Shown: in pieces, positions 20,101-35,100 of the stretch
Layout: the number at the start of each line of letters is the position of its first letter
How positions within the stretch are numbered: the first letter of the stretch is position 1
NCBI GenBank assembly: GCA_032718475.1
Contig: JAUCBJ010004314.1
Span: forward strand, 38,586 to 102,585
Length of the DNA stretch: 64,000 nt
Direction: 5' to 3'
Origin: Nemertoderma westbladi
Lineage: Eukaryota > Xenacoelomorpha > Nemertodermatida > Nemertodermatidae
The notes under the pieces: generated by a model
What the model was told of the DNA's origin: nothing
Databases searched by the model: none
The model's input: only the letters and a program-made list of their open reading frames with translations
Made by a program: the position numbers and the translations under genes

Positions 20101-23100
20101 TTATGCACTGGCTGGTCCTCAAGGCGAAAGCAATGTCCTGCAAAGCGGAAGCGATTTTGTTCTAGTGTCAAGCTTGGGGGAACCAATGAGACACCTCCAA
20201 TGTTATATATTGTCTGGTTGGAGATGTGAGCATTGTACTTGACACAATGAACCCGGCGTAGCATTCTTGTGAATGTGCCATCCAGAGATTTGGTGTCCTC
20301 AGCAGTTAGAGCCCAGCATGGACTCCCATAGAGGAGTACTGGAACTACTACTTAAGTTTCCGATTAATTCTTGGTGACTTCCAAATCCTGGAAAGCCTAT
20401 TCGTGTTAGGTTGCCCTTCTTGGGAACTGGCACCAACTTATTTGTTTTCATTTCTTGTGGGACTCTTGTTGTTCGGTACATGATTGGATAGATGAGCTTT
20501 AAACACTCAGGTATTTTAAAGACCGCTGCACTCACTACTGGTTGAACATTTACAGCTACACTTACTACCGATTGAACATCCTCAGTTACACTCGCTACCA
20601 ATTGAACATCTGCATCTACACTCATTACCGGTTTAAAACATATCCAGGTACACTCACTACTGGTTGAACATTTCCAGCTATACTCACTACTGGTTGAACA
20701 TCTCCAGTTAAACTCTATATTCGGCCTGTTGCATTGAAACTGCTCATTGAGATGCTGGCTTAACAAAAATATTTTGCCACCACCATGCTACTACTACTAC
20801 TAGGATTGGCATGCTGCATTGCAGCTGCATTTTTAAAAATGCTGTGTCGGCTTATCAACAAAGTTGCACCGCCATAACTCTCTATCCACCATGGCTTTCG
20901 CGAGATTATCCGCATCTTGTAGGCCAGTGCCCGTTAAGAGGCGTCTCAAGAAAGTCATGGGCTGTCCACCATGCCTATTTTCTTTGTTCAAGTGTAAGCT
21001 TTGGGGAACCAATGAGACACCTCCAATGTTATATTTTGTCTGGTTGGAGAAGTGTGCACTGTATTTGACACAGTGAACCCGACGTAGCATTTTGTGAATG
21101 TGCCATCCAGAGATTTGTTATCCTCAGCAGTTAGAGAGCCCAGCATGGACTCCCATAGAGGATTAGTGGTACTACAGTACTACTGCTCTAAATAATCGGA
21201 CCTTCAGTTTCCGATGTATTCTATGTGACTGCCAAATCCTGGATAGCCCATTCAATGAGATTTTTGCCAAAGGTTAAAATAAGCTTTACAGAAAGATGTT
21301 CCAGCTATGCTGTGAGGTGTTGAGTAGCCAACCTATTCTAATAATACTAATGTAGGCCTACTTCAAAACTCCCTCCATTATTTCAAGGTCAATTATCCTA
21401 TCATATCGGGCTTTTTCGGGGCTTTTATCAGAACGAATAATTAAAAGTTCCTCTGACATTGAACTAATAAGAAACCCCCTAATATCTAATTTAAGGGGTT
21501 TTTTCAGAAATCAAATCCCATATTGAGGTTCGTTAAGCCAAGGAATGCCTGTTCACCACCACGGGTGATCTTCCACAGTAAACCCTTCCACTCTGTTTCC
21601 CAAGTTGCCTTGTTTCCCATTTATCGACCACTGAAGGATGAAAGCCGGGGTTGGGCTAGGTTGCAGCATTTAAAGCACTGTGCCCAAACAGTGCTGCCCC
21701 ATCTAGGGATCGAACCCGGGCTCCCTAATCGGAAGCACAATAATGTCACCACTAGACCAAGCTGCTTCATATTGCAAATCCCATATATTATAAATCATAA
21801 ATATATCATAAATATTGGCAAATCCCATATTGAAGGTGCTTAAACGTAGTCTTTTTTCTACTTGGGGTTTTAACAGATTAAACGATTTTTTGACGGGATC
21901 TTATTTTGGTATTTTTCGGTTCTTAACGTTGTTTTAACTTCTGGGGTTTTGTCAGAAGGTTGTATACCGGTATCAATCTAAGGTACCGGAATCATCAAAA
22001 ACCTGAAAATGGCCAAAAAACATCTTAAGGGGTTTTACCAGATTACCCACGATTTTATATGCCACTTTAATTTGAATTTTTTTTTATTTCCTACTTTAAT
22101 TTGAAACTTTTTTATTTCCTACTTTAATTTGAATCTTTTTTTATTTCCTACTTGAAGTTGAATCTTTTTTATTTCCTATTTTAATTTTAATTTTTTTTAT
22201 TTCCTATATTAATTTGAATTTTTCTTCTTTCCTACTTTAATTTGAATATTTTTTTATTTCCTATTTTAATTTGAATTTTTTTATTTCCTATTTTAATTTG
22301 AATTTTTTTTATTTCCTACTTTAATTTGAATCTTTTTTTTATTTACTATTTTAATTTGAATCTTTTTTATTTCCTACTTTAATTTGAATCTTTTTTATTT
22401 CCTATTTTAATTGAATCTTTTTTATTTCCTATATTAATTTGAATTTTTCTTATTTCCTACTTTAATTTGAATCTTTTTTTTATTTCCTATTTTAATTTGA
22501 ATCTTTTTTATTTCCTACTTTAATTTGAATCTTTTTTATTTCCTATTTTAATTTGAATCTTTTTTATTTCCTATTTTAATTTGAATCTTTTTTATTTCCT
22601 ACTTTAAGTTGAATCTTTTTTATTTCCTATTTTAATTTGAATCTCTTTTATTTCCTATTTTAATTTGAATCTTTTTTTATATTTCCTACTTTAATTTGAA
22701 TCTTTTTTATTTCCTATTTTAATTTGAATTGTTTTTATTTCTTACTTTAATTTGAATCTTTTTATATTTCCTATTTTAATTTGATTATTTTTTTATTTCC
22801 TACTTTAATTTGAACCTTTTTTTATTTCTTACTTTAATTTGAATCTTTTTTATTTCCTATTTTAATTTGAATTTTTTTTTATTTCCTACTTTAATTTGAA
22901 TCTTTTTTATTTCCTATTTTAATTTGAATTTTTTTTTATTTCCAACTTTAATTTGAATCTTTTTTATTTCCTTTTTTAATTTGAATTTTTCTTATTTCCT
23001 ACTTTAATTTGAATCTTTTTTTTATTTCCTATTTTAATTTGAATCTTTTTTATTTCCTACTTTAATTTGAATCTTTTTTATTTCCTATTTTAATTTGAAT

Positions 23101-26100
23101 CTTTTTTATTTCCTATTTTAATTTGAATCTTTTTTATTTCCTACTTTAAGTTGAATCTTTTTTATTTCCTATTTTAATTTGAATCTCTTTTATTTCCTAT
23201 TTTAATTTGAATCTTTTTTTATATTTCCTACTTTAATTTGAATCTTTTTTATTTCCTATTTTAATTTGAATTGTTTTTATTTCTTACTTTAATTTGAATC
23301 TTTTTATATTTCCTATTTTAATTTGATTATTTTTTTATTTCCTACTTTAATTTGAACCTTTTTTTATTTCTTACTTTAATTTGAATCTTTTTTATTTCCT
23401 ATTTTAATTTGAATTTTTTTTTATTTCCTACTTTAATTTGAATCTTTTTTATTTCCTATTTTAATTTGAATTTTTTTTTATTTCCAACTTTAATTTGAAT
23501 CTTTTTTATTTCCTTTTTTAATTTGAATTTTTTTATTTCCTACTTTAATTTGAATCTTTTTATATTTCCTACTTTAATTTGAATCTTTTTTATTTCCTAT
23601 TTTAATTTGAATCTTTTTTTTATTTCCTACTTTAAGTTGAATCTTTTTTATTTCCTATTTTAATTTTCATTTTTAATTTTTTTTATTTCCTACTTTAATT
23701 TGAATCTTTTTTATTTCCTATTTTAATTTGAATTTTTTTTTATTTCCTACTTTAATTTGAATCTTTTTATATTTCCGACTTTAATTTGAATCTTTTTTAT
23801 TTCCTATTTTAATTTTAATTTTTTTTTATTTCCTACTTTAATTTGAATCTTTTTTTTATTTCCTACGTTATGTTGAATCTTTTTTATTTCCTATTTTAAT
23901 TTGAATCTTTTTTTATTTTATACTTAAATTTGATTCTTTTTTTATTTCCTACTTTAATTTGAATCTTTTTTTATTTCCTACTTTAATTTGAATCTTTTTA
24001 TATTTCCGACTTTAAGTTGAATATTTTTTATTTCCTACTTTAATTTGAATCTTTTTATATTTCCTACTTTAATTTGAATCTTTTTTATTTCCTATTTTAA
24101 TTTGAATCTTTTTTTATTTCCTACTTTAAGTTGAATCTTTTTTATTTCCTATTTTAATTTTCATTTTTAATTTTTTTTATTTCCTACTTTAATTTGAATC
24201 TTTTTTATTTCCTATTTTAATTTGAATTTTTTTTTATTTCCTACTTTAATTTGAATCTTTTTATATTTCCGACTTTAATTTGAATCTTTTTTATTTCCTA
24301 TTTTAATTTGAATTTTTTTTTATTTCCTACTTTAATTTGAATCTTTTTTTTATTTCCTACGTTATGTTGAATCTTTTTTATTTCCTATTTTAATTTGAAT
24401 CTTTTTTTATTTTATACTTAAATTTGATTCTTTTTTTATTTCCTACTTTAATTTGAATCTTTTTTTATTTCCTACTTTAAGTTGAATATTTTTTATTTCC
24501 TACTTTAATTTGAATCTTTTTATATTTCCTACTTTAATTTGAATCTTTTTTATTTCCTATTTTAATTTGAATCTTTTTTTATTTCCTACTTTAAGTTGAA
24601 TCTTTTTTATTTCCTATTTTAATTTTCATTTTTAATTTTTTTTATTTCCTACTTTAATTTGAATCTTTTTTATTTCCTATTTTAATTTGAATTTTTTTTT
24701 ATTTCCTACTTTAATTTGAATCTTTTTATATTTCCGACTTTAATTTGAATCTTTTTTATTTCCTATTTTAATTTGAATTTTTTTTTATTTCCTACTTTAA
24801 TTTGAATCTTTTTTTTATTTCCTACGTTATGTTGAATCTTTTTTATTTCCTATTTTAATTTGAATCTTTTTATATTTCCGACTTTAATTTGAATCTTTTT
24901 TATTTCCTATTTTAATTTGAATTTTTTTTTATTTCCTACTTTAATTTGAATCTTTTTTTTATTTCCTACGTTATGTTGAATCTTTTTTATTTCCTATTTT
25001 AATTTGAATCTTTTTTATTTCCTACTTTAATTTGAATCTTTTTATATTTCCTACTTTAATTTGAATCTTTTTTATTTCCTATTTTAATTTGAATCTTTTT
25101 TTATTTCCTACTTTAAGTTGAATCTTTTTTATTTCCTATTTTAATTTTCATTTTTAATTTTTTTTATTTCCTACTTTAATTTGAATCTTTTTTATTTCCT
25201 ATTTTAATTTGAATTTTTTTTTATTTCCTACTTTAATTTGAATCTTTTTATATTTCCGACTTTAATTTGAATCTTTTTTATTTCCTATTTTAATTTGAAT
25301 TTTTTTTTATTTCCTACTTTAATTTGAATCTTTTTTTATTTCCTACGTTATGTTGAATCTTTTTTATTTCCTATTTTAATTTGAATCTTTTTTTATTTTA
25401 TACTTAAATTTGATTCTTTTTTTATTTCCTACTTTAATTTGAATCTTTTTTTATTTCCTACTTTAAGTTGAATATTTTTTATTTCCTACTTTAATTTGAA
25501 TCTTTTTATATTTCCTACTTTAATTTGAATCTTTTTTATTTCCTATTTTAATTTGAATCTTTTTTTATTTCCTACTTTAAGTTGAATCTTTTTTATTTCC
25601 TATTTTAATTTTCATTTTTAATTTTTTTTATTTCCTACTTTAATTTGAATCTTTTTTATTTCCTATTTTAATTTGAATTTTTTTTTATTTCCTACTTTAA
25701 GTTGAATCTTTTTTTATTTTATACTTAAATTTGATTCTTTTTTTATTTCCTACTTTAATTTGAATCTTTTTTTATTTCCTACTTTAAGTTGAATATTTTT
25801 TATTTCCTACTTTAATTTGAATCTTTTTATATTTCCTACTTTAATTTGAATCTTTTTTATTTCCTATTTTAATTTGAATCTTTTTTCATTTCCTACTTTA
25901 ATTTGAATCTTTTTTATTTCCTACTTTAATTTGAATCTTTTTTTATTTCCTATTTTAATTTGAATCTTTTTTATTTCCTATTTTAATTTGAATCTTTTTT
26001 ATTTCCTACTTTAATTTGAATCTTTTTTATTTCCTATTTTAATTTGAATCTTTTTTATTTCCTACTTTAATTTGAATCTTTTTTATTTCCTACTTTAATT

Positions 26101-29100
26101 TGAATCTTTTTTTATTTCCTATTTTAATTTGAATCTTTTTTATTTCCTATTTTAATTTGAATTTTTTTTATTTCCTACTTTAATTTGAATCTTTTTTTAT
26201 TTCCTATTTTAATTTGAATCTTTTTTATTTCCTACTTTAATTTGAATCTTTTTTTATTTCCTATTTTAATTTGAATCTTTTTTATTTCCTATTTTAATTT
26301 GAATCTTTTTTTATTTTATACTTAAATTTGATTCTTTTTTTATTTCCTACTTTAATTTGAATCTTTTTTTATTTCCTACTTTAAGTTGAATATTTTTTAT
26401 TTCCTACTTTAATTTGAATCTTTTTATATTTCCTACTTTAATTTGAATCTTTTTTATTTCCTATTTTAATTTGAATCTTTTTTTATTTCCTACTTTAAGT
26501 TGAATCTTTTTTATTTCCTATTTTAATTTTCATTTTTAATTTTTTTTATTTCCTACTTTAATTTGAATCTTTTTTATTTCCTATTTTAATTTGAATTTTT
26601 TTTTATTTCCTACTTTAATTTGAATCTTTTTATATTTCCGACTTTAATTTGAATCTTTTTTATTTCCTATTTTAATTTGAATTTTTTTTTATTTCCTACT
26701 TTAATTTGAATCTTTTTTTTATTTCCTACGTTATGTTGAATCTTTTTTATTTCCTATTTTAATTTGAATCTTTTTATATTTCCGACTTTAATTTGAATCT
26801 TTTTTATTTCCTATTTTAATTTGAATTTTTTTTTATTTCCTACTTTAATTTGAATCTTTTTTTTATTTCCTACGTTATGTTGAATCTTTTTTATTTCCTA
26901 TTTTAATTTGAATCTTTTTTATTTCCTACTTTAATTTGAATCTTTTTATATTTCCTACTTTAATTTGAATCTTTTTTATTTCCTATTTTAATTTGAATCT
27001 TTTTTTATTTCCTACTTTAAGTTGAATCTTTTTTATTTCCTATTTTAATTTTCATTTTTAATTTTTTTTATTTCCTACTTTAATTTGAATCTTTTTTATT
27101 TCCTATTTTAATTTGAATTTTTTTTTATTTCCTACTTTAATTTGAATCTTTTTATATTTCCGACTTTAATTTGAATCTTTTTTATTTCCTATTTTAATTT
27201 GAATTTTTTTTTATTTCCTACTTTAATTTGAATCTTTTTTTTATTTCCTACGTTATGTTGAATCTTTTTTATTTCCTATTTTAATTTGAATCTTTTTTTA
27301 TTTTATACTTAAATTTGATTCTTTTTTTATTTCCTACTTTAATTTGAATCTTTTTTTATTTCCTACTTTAAGTTGAATATTTTTTATTTCCTACTTTAAT
27401 TTGAATCTTTTTATATTTCCTACTTTAATTTGAATCTTTTTTATTTCCTATTTTAATTTGAATCTTTTTTTATTTCCTACTTTAAGTTGAATCTTTTTTA
27501 TTTCCTATTTTAATTTTCATTTTTAATTTTTTTTATTTCCTACTTTAATTTGAATCTTTTTTATTTCCTATTTTAATTTGAATTTTTTTTTATTTCCTAC
27601 TTTAAGTTGAATCTTTTTTATTTCCTATTTTAATTTTCATTTTTAATTTTTTTTATTTCCTACTTTAATTTGAATCTTTTTTATTTCCTATTTTAATTTG
27701 AATCTTTTTTTATTTTATACTTAAATTTGATTCTTTTTTTATTTCCTACTTTAATTTGAATCTTTTTTTATTTCCTACTTTAAGTTGAATATTTTTTATT
27801 TCCTACTTTAATTTGAATCTTTTTATATTTCCTACTTTAATTTGAATCTTTTTTATTTCCTATTTTAATTTGAATCTTTTTTTATTTCCTACTTTAATTT
27901 GAATCTTTTTTATTTCCTACTTTAATTTGAATCTTTTTTTATTTCCTATTTTAATTTGAATCTTTTTTATTTCCTATTTTAATTTGAATCTTTTTTATTT
28001 CCTACTTTAATTTGAATCTTTTTTATTTCCTATTTTAATTTGAATCTTTTTTATTTCCTACTTTAATTTGAATCTTTTTTATTTCCTACTTTAATTTGAA
28101 TCTTTTTTTATTTCCTATTTTAATTTGAATCTTTTTTATTTCCTATTTTAATTTGAATCTTTTTTATTTCCTACTTTAATTTGAATCTTTTTTTATTTCC
28201 TATTTTAATTTGAATCTTTTTTATTTCCTACTTTAATTTGAATCTTTTTTTATTTCCTATTTTAATTTGAATTTTTTTTATTTCCTATTTTAATTTGAAT
28301 CTTTTTTATTTCCTACTTTAATTTGAATCTTTTTTATTTCCTATTTTAATTTGAATCTTTTTTATTTCCTACTTTAATTTGAATCTTTTTTATTTCCTAC
28401 TTTAATTTGAATTTTTTTTATTTCCTACTTTAATTTGAATCTTTTTTATTTCCTACTTTAATTTGAATCTTTTTTATTTCCTATTTTAATTTGAATCTTT
28501 TTTATTTCCTACTTTAATTTGAATTTTTTTTTATTTCCTATTTTAATTTGAATCTTTTTTATTTCCTACTTTAATTTGAATCTTTTTTATTTCCTATTTT
28601 AATTTGAATTTTTTTTATTTCCTACTTTAATTTGAATCTTTTTTATTTCCTATTTTAATTTTAATCTTTTTTATTTCCTACTTTAATTTGAATCTTTTTT
28701 ATTTCCTACTTTAATTTGAATCTTTTTTATTTCCTACTTTAATTTGAATTTTTTTTTATTTCCTATTTTAATTTGAATCTTTTTTATTTCCTACTTTAAT
28801 TTGAATCTTTTTTATTTCCTACTTTAATTTGAATCTTTTTTATTTCCTACTTTAATTTGAATTTTTTTTTATTTCCTATTTTAATTTGAATCTTTTTTAT
28901 TTCCTACTTTAATTTGAATCTTTTTTATTTCCTATTTTAATTTGAATTTTTTTTATTTCCTACTTTAATTTGAATCTTTTTTATTTCCTATTTTAATTTG
29001 AATCTTTTTTATTTCCTACTTTAATTTGAATCTTTTTTATTTCCTATTTTAATTTGAATCTTTTTTATTTCCTACTTTAATTTGAATCTTTTTTATTTCC

Positions 29101-32100
29101 TATTTTAATTTGAATCTTTTTTATTTCCTACTTTAATTTGAATCTTTTTTTATTTCCTATTTTAATTTGAATCTTTTTTATTTCCTACTTTAATTTGAAT
29201 TTTTTTTATTTCCTACTTTAATATGAATTTTTTTTTATTTCCTACTTTAATTTGAATTTTTTTTATTTCCTACTTTAATTTGAATCTTTTTTTTAATATC
29301 CGGATTTTTATATCTGACTATAAATTTTAACTGGGTTGCCCGATGTACCTACTTTCTTTATTATTATAAAATTGATCTAAATTATTGTACAGTACAGTAT
29401 ATTATATCCTGCCCAGTCTCTTGTTCGCTTGAGTTTATTCTTTATTAATTAGCCATAATTTAATTTTTAAGCCATATACCGCGGAATAGGTTTAGTTCTC
29501 TTTGTACAATAATGTACAATATTTATTTTTTTTATAGCAAAGGCCGTTCATCAAGGTTCGTATTACTACGGGTCAATGAATAAACTACATTTCAATATTT
29601 GGAGTTTTGATTTGACTGTGGGTGGAGTAAAATATAACACTCAGATGTCTTTAGCTGAAGATAACTGCAGCCTTGTTTCCGAGGTCTTACATTTCGACAC
29701 TCCAGAAGGTACTGTAAATAGTATTAATTATCATTATACTTTAATTTCTTTTTATATTTTCAGTATAATAGTAGTACAATTACAGAACAAACTAACTTAA
29801 GGTCAATTCTATAATACGATCAAACTAACTTAAGGTCAATTCTATAATACGATTTACTTCCAGACATGCTGTATAAGAATCTAGCACTTTATAGGATTAC
29901 ATATAATCTAGCACTTTATAGGATTATTTTTAATCTAACACTTTATAGGATTATATATAATCTAACACTTTATAGGATTATATAATCTAACACTTTATAG
30001 GATTATGTAGTTTAGCTCTTTATAGGATTATATCATCTAGCACTTTATAGGATTATATATAATCTAACACTTTATAGGATTATATAATCTAACACTTTAT
30101 AGGATTATATCATCTAGCACTTTATAGAATTATGTAGTTTAGCTCTTTATAGGATTATATAATCTAACACTTTATATGATTATGTAGTCTAGCATTTTAT
30201 AGGATTATGCAGTCTAGCTCTTTATAGGATTATATAATCTAGCACTTTATATGATTATGTAGTCTAGCATTTTATAGGATTATATCATCTAGCACTTTAC
30301 AGGATTATATCATCTAGCACTTTATAGAATTAATCTAGCACTTTATAGGATTATGTAGTTTAGCTCTTTATAGGATTATATAATCTAACACTTTATAGGA
30401 TTATATAATCTAACACTTTATAGGATTATATCATCTGGCACTTTATAGGATTATATCATCTAGCACTTTATAGGATTATATCATCTAGCACTTTATAGAA
30501 TTAATCTAGCACTTTATAGGATTATGTAGTTTAGCTCTTTATAGGATTATATAATCTAACACTTTATAGGATTATATCATCTGGCACTTTATAGGATTAT
30601 ATCATCTAGCACTTTATAGGATTATATCATCTAGCACTTTATAGGATTATGTAGTCTAGCATTTTATAGGATTATATCATCTAGCACTTTACAGGATTAT
30701 ATCATCTAGCACTTTATAGGATTATATAATCTAACACTTTATAGTATTATATCATCTGGCACTTTATAGGATTATATCATCTAGCACTTTATAGGATTAT
30801 ATCATCTAGCACTTTATAGAATTAATCTAGCACTTTATAGGATTATGTAGTTTAGCTCTTTATAGGATTATATAATCTAACACTTTATAGGATTATATCA
30901 TCTGGCACTTTATAGGATTATATCATCTAGCACTTTATAGGATTATATCATCTAGCACTTTACAGGATTATGTAGTCTAGCATTTTATAGGATTATATCA
31001 TCTAGCACTTTATAGAATTAATCTTGCACTTTATAGGATTATGTAGTCTAGCACTTTATAGGATTATGTAGTTTAGCTCTTTATAGGATTATATAATCTA
31101 ACACTTTATAGGATTATGTAGTTTAGCTCTTTATAGGATTATATAATCTAACACTTTATAGGATTATATAATCTAACACTTTATAGGATTATATAATCTA
31201 ACACTTTATAGGATTATATCATCTAGCACTTTATAGGATTATATCATCTAGCACTTTATAGAATTAATCTAGCACTTTATAGGATTATGTAGTTTAGCTC
31301 TTTATAGGATTATGTAGTTTAGCTCTTTATAGGATTATATAATCTAACACTTTATAGGATTATGTAGTTTAGCTCTTTATAGGATTATATAATCTAACAC
31401 TTTATAGGATTATATCATCTAGCACTTTATAGGATTATATCATCTAGCACTTTATAGGATTATGTAGTCTAGCATTTTATAGGATTATATCATCTAGCAC
31501 TTTATAGAATTAATCTAGCACTTTATAGGATTATGTAGTTTAGCTCTTTATAGGATTATATAATCTAACACTTTATAGGATTATATAATCTAACACTTTA
31601 TAGGATTATATAATCTAACACTTTATAGGATTATATCATCTAGCACTTTATAGGATTATATCATCTAGCACTTTATAGAATTAATCTAGCACTTTATAGG
31701 ATTATGTAGTTTAGCTCTTTATAGGATTATATAATCTAACACTTTATAGGATTATATAATCTAACACTTTATAGGATTATGCAGTGTAGCTCTTTATAGG
31801 ATTATATAATCTAGCACTTTATAGGATTATATCATCTGGCACTTTATAGGATTATATCATCTAGCACTTTATAGGATTATATCATCTAGCACTTTATAGA
31901 ATTAATCTAGCACTTTATAGGATTATGTAGTTTAGCTCTTTATAGGATTATATAATCTAGGACTTTATAGGATTATGTAGTCTAGCTCTTTATAGGATTA
32001 ATCTAGCACTTTATAGGATTATTTTTAATCTAGCACTTTATAGGATTATATCATCTAGCTCTTTATAGAATTAATCTAGCACTTTATAGGATTATATAAT

Positions 32101-35100
32101 CTAACACTTTATAGGATTATATCATCTGGCACTTTATAGGATTATATCATCTAGCACTTTATAGGATTATATCATCTGGCACTTTATAGGATTATATCAT
32201 CTAGCACTTTATAGGATTATATCAGCTAGCACTTTATAGGATTATATCATCTAGCACTTTATAGGATTATATCATCTAACACTTTATAGGATTATATCAT
32301 CTGGCACTTTATAGGATTATATCATCTAGCACTTTATAGGATTATATCAGCTAGCACTTTATAGGATTATATCATCTAGCACTTTATAGGATTATATCAT
32401 CTAGCACTTTATAGAATTAATCTTGCACTTTATAGGATTATGTAGTTTAGCTCTTTATAGGATTATATAATCTAGCACTTTATAGGATTATATCATCTAG
32501 CACTTTATAGGATTATATCATCTAGCACTTTATAGGATTATATCATCTAGCACTTTATAGAATTAATCTTGCACTTTATAGGATTATGTAGTTTAGCTCT
32601 TTATAGGAGTATATCATCTAGAACTTTATAGTATTATATCATCAAGCACTTTATAGGATTATATTTAATCTGCATATTATAAGATTATTTTAAAGGCCAT
32701 GAGGCTGGGGTAGATTTATATGAAAATCACAATTTCACATTTTGTGTTTGTTTCCAACCTATTTGACATTATATATTTGCCTCTTCCTTAACTTTTATCA
32801 GAAATACAAAATATCTGGGATTTTCAAAACTGGCATTGCCTTACCAAAAATTTGAAATTTTCAAGTGTCGTGAGGCTCGCTTAGAATTTTTCGAAATCAA
32901 CAATTATTTTTTGCAAAGTTAGTTAGATGACATTCATTTTAGTCATTCAAGTTAGTTAGACGTCATTGCCGACTTTGCAAAAGCTGTGCCCAACAAAAAG
33001 TAAAAAGATGGTGTAGGCCTACTGTTGTGGTTAGAAAAGACAGCATCTGTAACCTGCTTGCTTCTTTGCCTCAATTGGTAACAAGTTTTGGTTTGGTTAG
33101 TTAGTTCCAAGTCCAAAAGTTATACATTTTATACATCCTTCTCTACCTACAGAGTTCGATTTAATACTAAATGACGGTATAAGTCTCCAAATGTTTGACT
33201 CAATAACATGTTTTTTGCCCAATAATATATACCGTAAGTAAGTCCGCCTGTCGATCAAAATTAATAGTCAGCGATTTAAACTGATTAATTATTGCTTGGT
33301 TACTTTGATACACAGACCGAAAGCGACCTTTAATACTCATAAAGATTTACAGTATTGTTACAATTGAATTTTTAATTGTAGCAAAAGGATTCGCAACTGT
33401 CGGTTTACTCAACACAACGTTGTCTATCCGAGACCCCAGTGTGTTTGATATTCCGCCCCAATGCAAACATGGAGGAGTCGCGGTTGAATTCGATTCGAAT
33501 AAGGTGAGTAATTCGGGTTTGTGTTTAAATATTAATTAATTATAATCCCATTATTATGTCATCGAAAGTGCAGTTACTAAGTGCAGTTAGTAATTACGCG
33601 CAGCATTTCATATCTAAAGTTCTAGAGTAGGAATCGCACCGCATTTCACGCTGGTGTAAGGGAATACGAACGAGTAACGTGGAGTAGGCCCTTAAATATT
33701 AAATCAAGTCACTAAAGTGAAGAGTCTTTAATTTAAATGTTATATTTCGTTTTATTTTTAAGTTTATTTTTAAGTTAATCCCTACAAAATAAAGTGATGT
33801 TTTGATTTTGAAGTTAGTGGATAAATTTATTTAACAAAACTTTTAGTCAATTTTAGCGCGACTTGGGTAGAATAAGTCTTATCTGTTTTTATTCTATGCC
33901 ATCAAATTAAACTGTACATTATTAACATTGTTTGTGTATGTTTCAGACGTTAGAGGATGCTGGTTTCTTTATACATTTACTGTATGTTTCAGGCGTTAGA
34001 GGAGGCTGGTTTCTTTATACATTTACTGTATGTTTCAGGCGTTAGAGGAGGCTGGTTTCTTTATACATTTACTGTATGTTTCAGGCGTTAGAGGAGGCTG
34101 GTTTCTTTTATACATTTACTGTATGTTTCAGACGTTAGAGGATGCTGGTTTCTTTTATACATTTAATGTATGTTTCAGGCGTTAGAGGATGCTGGTTTCT
34201 TTATACATTTACTGTATGTTTCAGGCGTTAGAGGATGCTGGTTTCTTTATACATTTACTGTATGTTTCAGGCGTTAGAGGAGGCTGGTTTCTTTATACAT
34301 TTACTGTATGTTTCTGGCGTTAGAGGATGCTGGTTTCTTTATACATTTACTGTATGTTTCAGACGTTAGAGGATGCTGGTTTCTTTTATACATTTAATGT
34401 ATGTTTCAGGCGTTAGAGGATGCTGGTTTCTTTTATACATTTACTGTATGTTTCAGACGTTAGAGGATGCTGGTTTCTTTTATACATTTACTGTATGTTT
34501 TAGGCGTTAGATGATGCTGGTTTCTTTATACATTTACTGTATGTTTCAGGCGTTAGAGGATGCTGGTTTCTTTTATACATTTACTGTATGTTTCAGGCGT
34601 TAGAGGATGCTGGTTTCTTTTATACATTTACTGTATGTTTCAGGCGTTAGAGGATGTTGGTTTCTTTTATACATTTACTGTATGTTTCAGACGTTAGAGG
34701 ATGCTGGTTTCTTTATACATTTACTGTATGTTTCAGGCGTTAGAGGATGCTGGTTTCTTTTATACATTTACTGTATGTTTCTGGCGTTAGAGGATGCTGG
34801 TTTCTTTATACATTTAATGTATGTTTCAGGCGTTAGAGGATGCTGGTTTCTTTTATACATTTACTGTATGTTTCAGGCGTTAGAGGATGCTGGCTTCTTT
34901 TATACATTTACTGTATGTTTCAGGCGTTAGAGGATGCTGGTTTCTTTTATACATTTAATGTATGTTTCAGGCGTTAGAGGATGCTGGTTTCTTTTATATA
35001 CATTTACTGTATGTTTCAGGCGTTAGAGGAGGCTGGTTTCTTTATACATTTACTGTATGTTTCTGGCGTTAGAGGATGCTGGTTTCTTTATACATTTACT

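Noticed and set aside
21695-21775. tRNA gene on the minus strand
   Set aside because: A and B boxes are present, but it is flanked by target duplications and continues into a non-tRNA body, so it is the head of a SINE.
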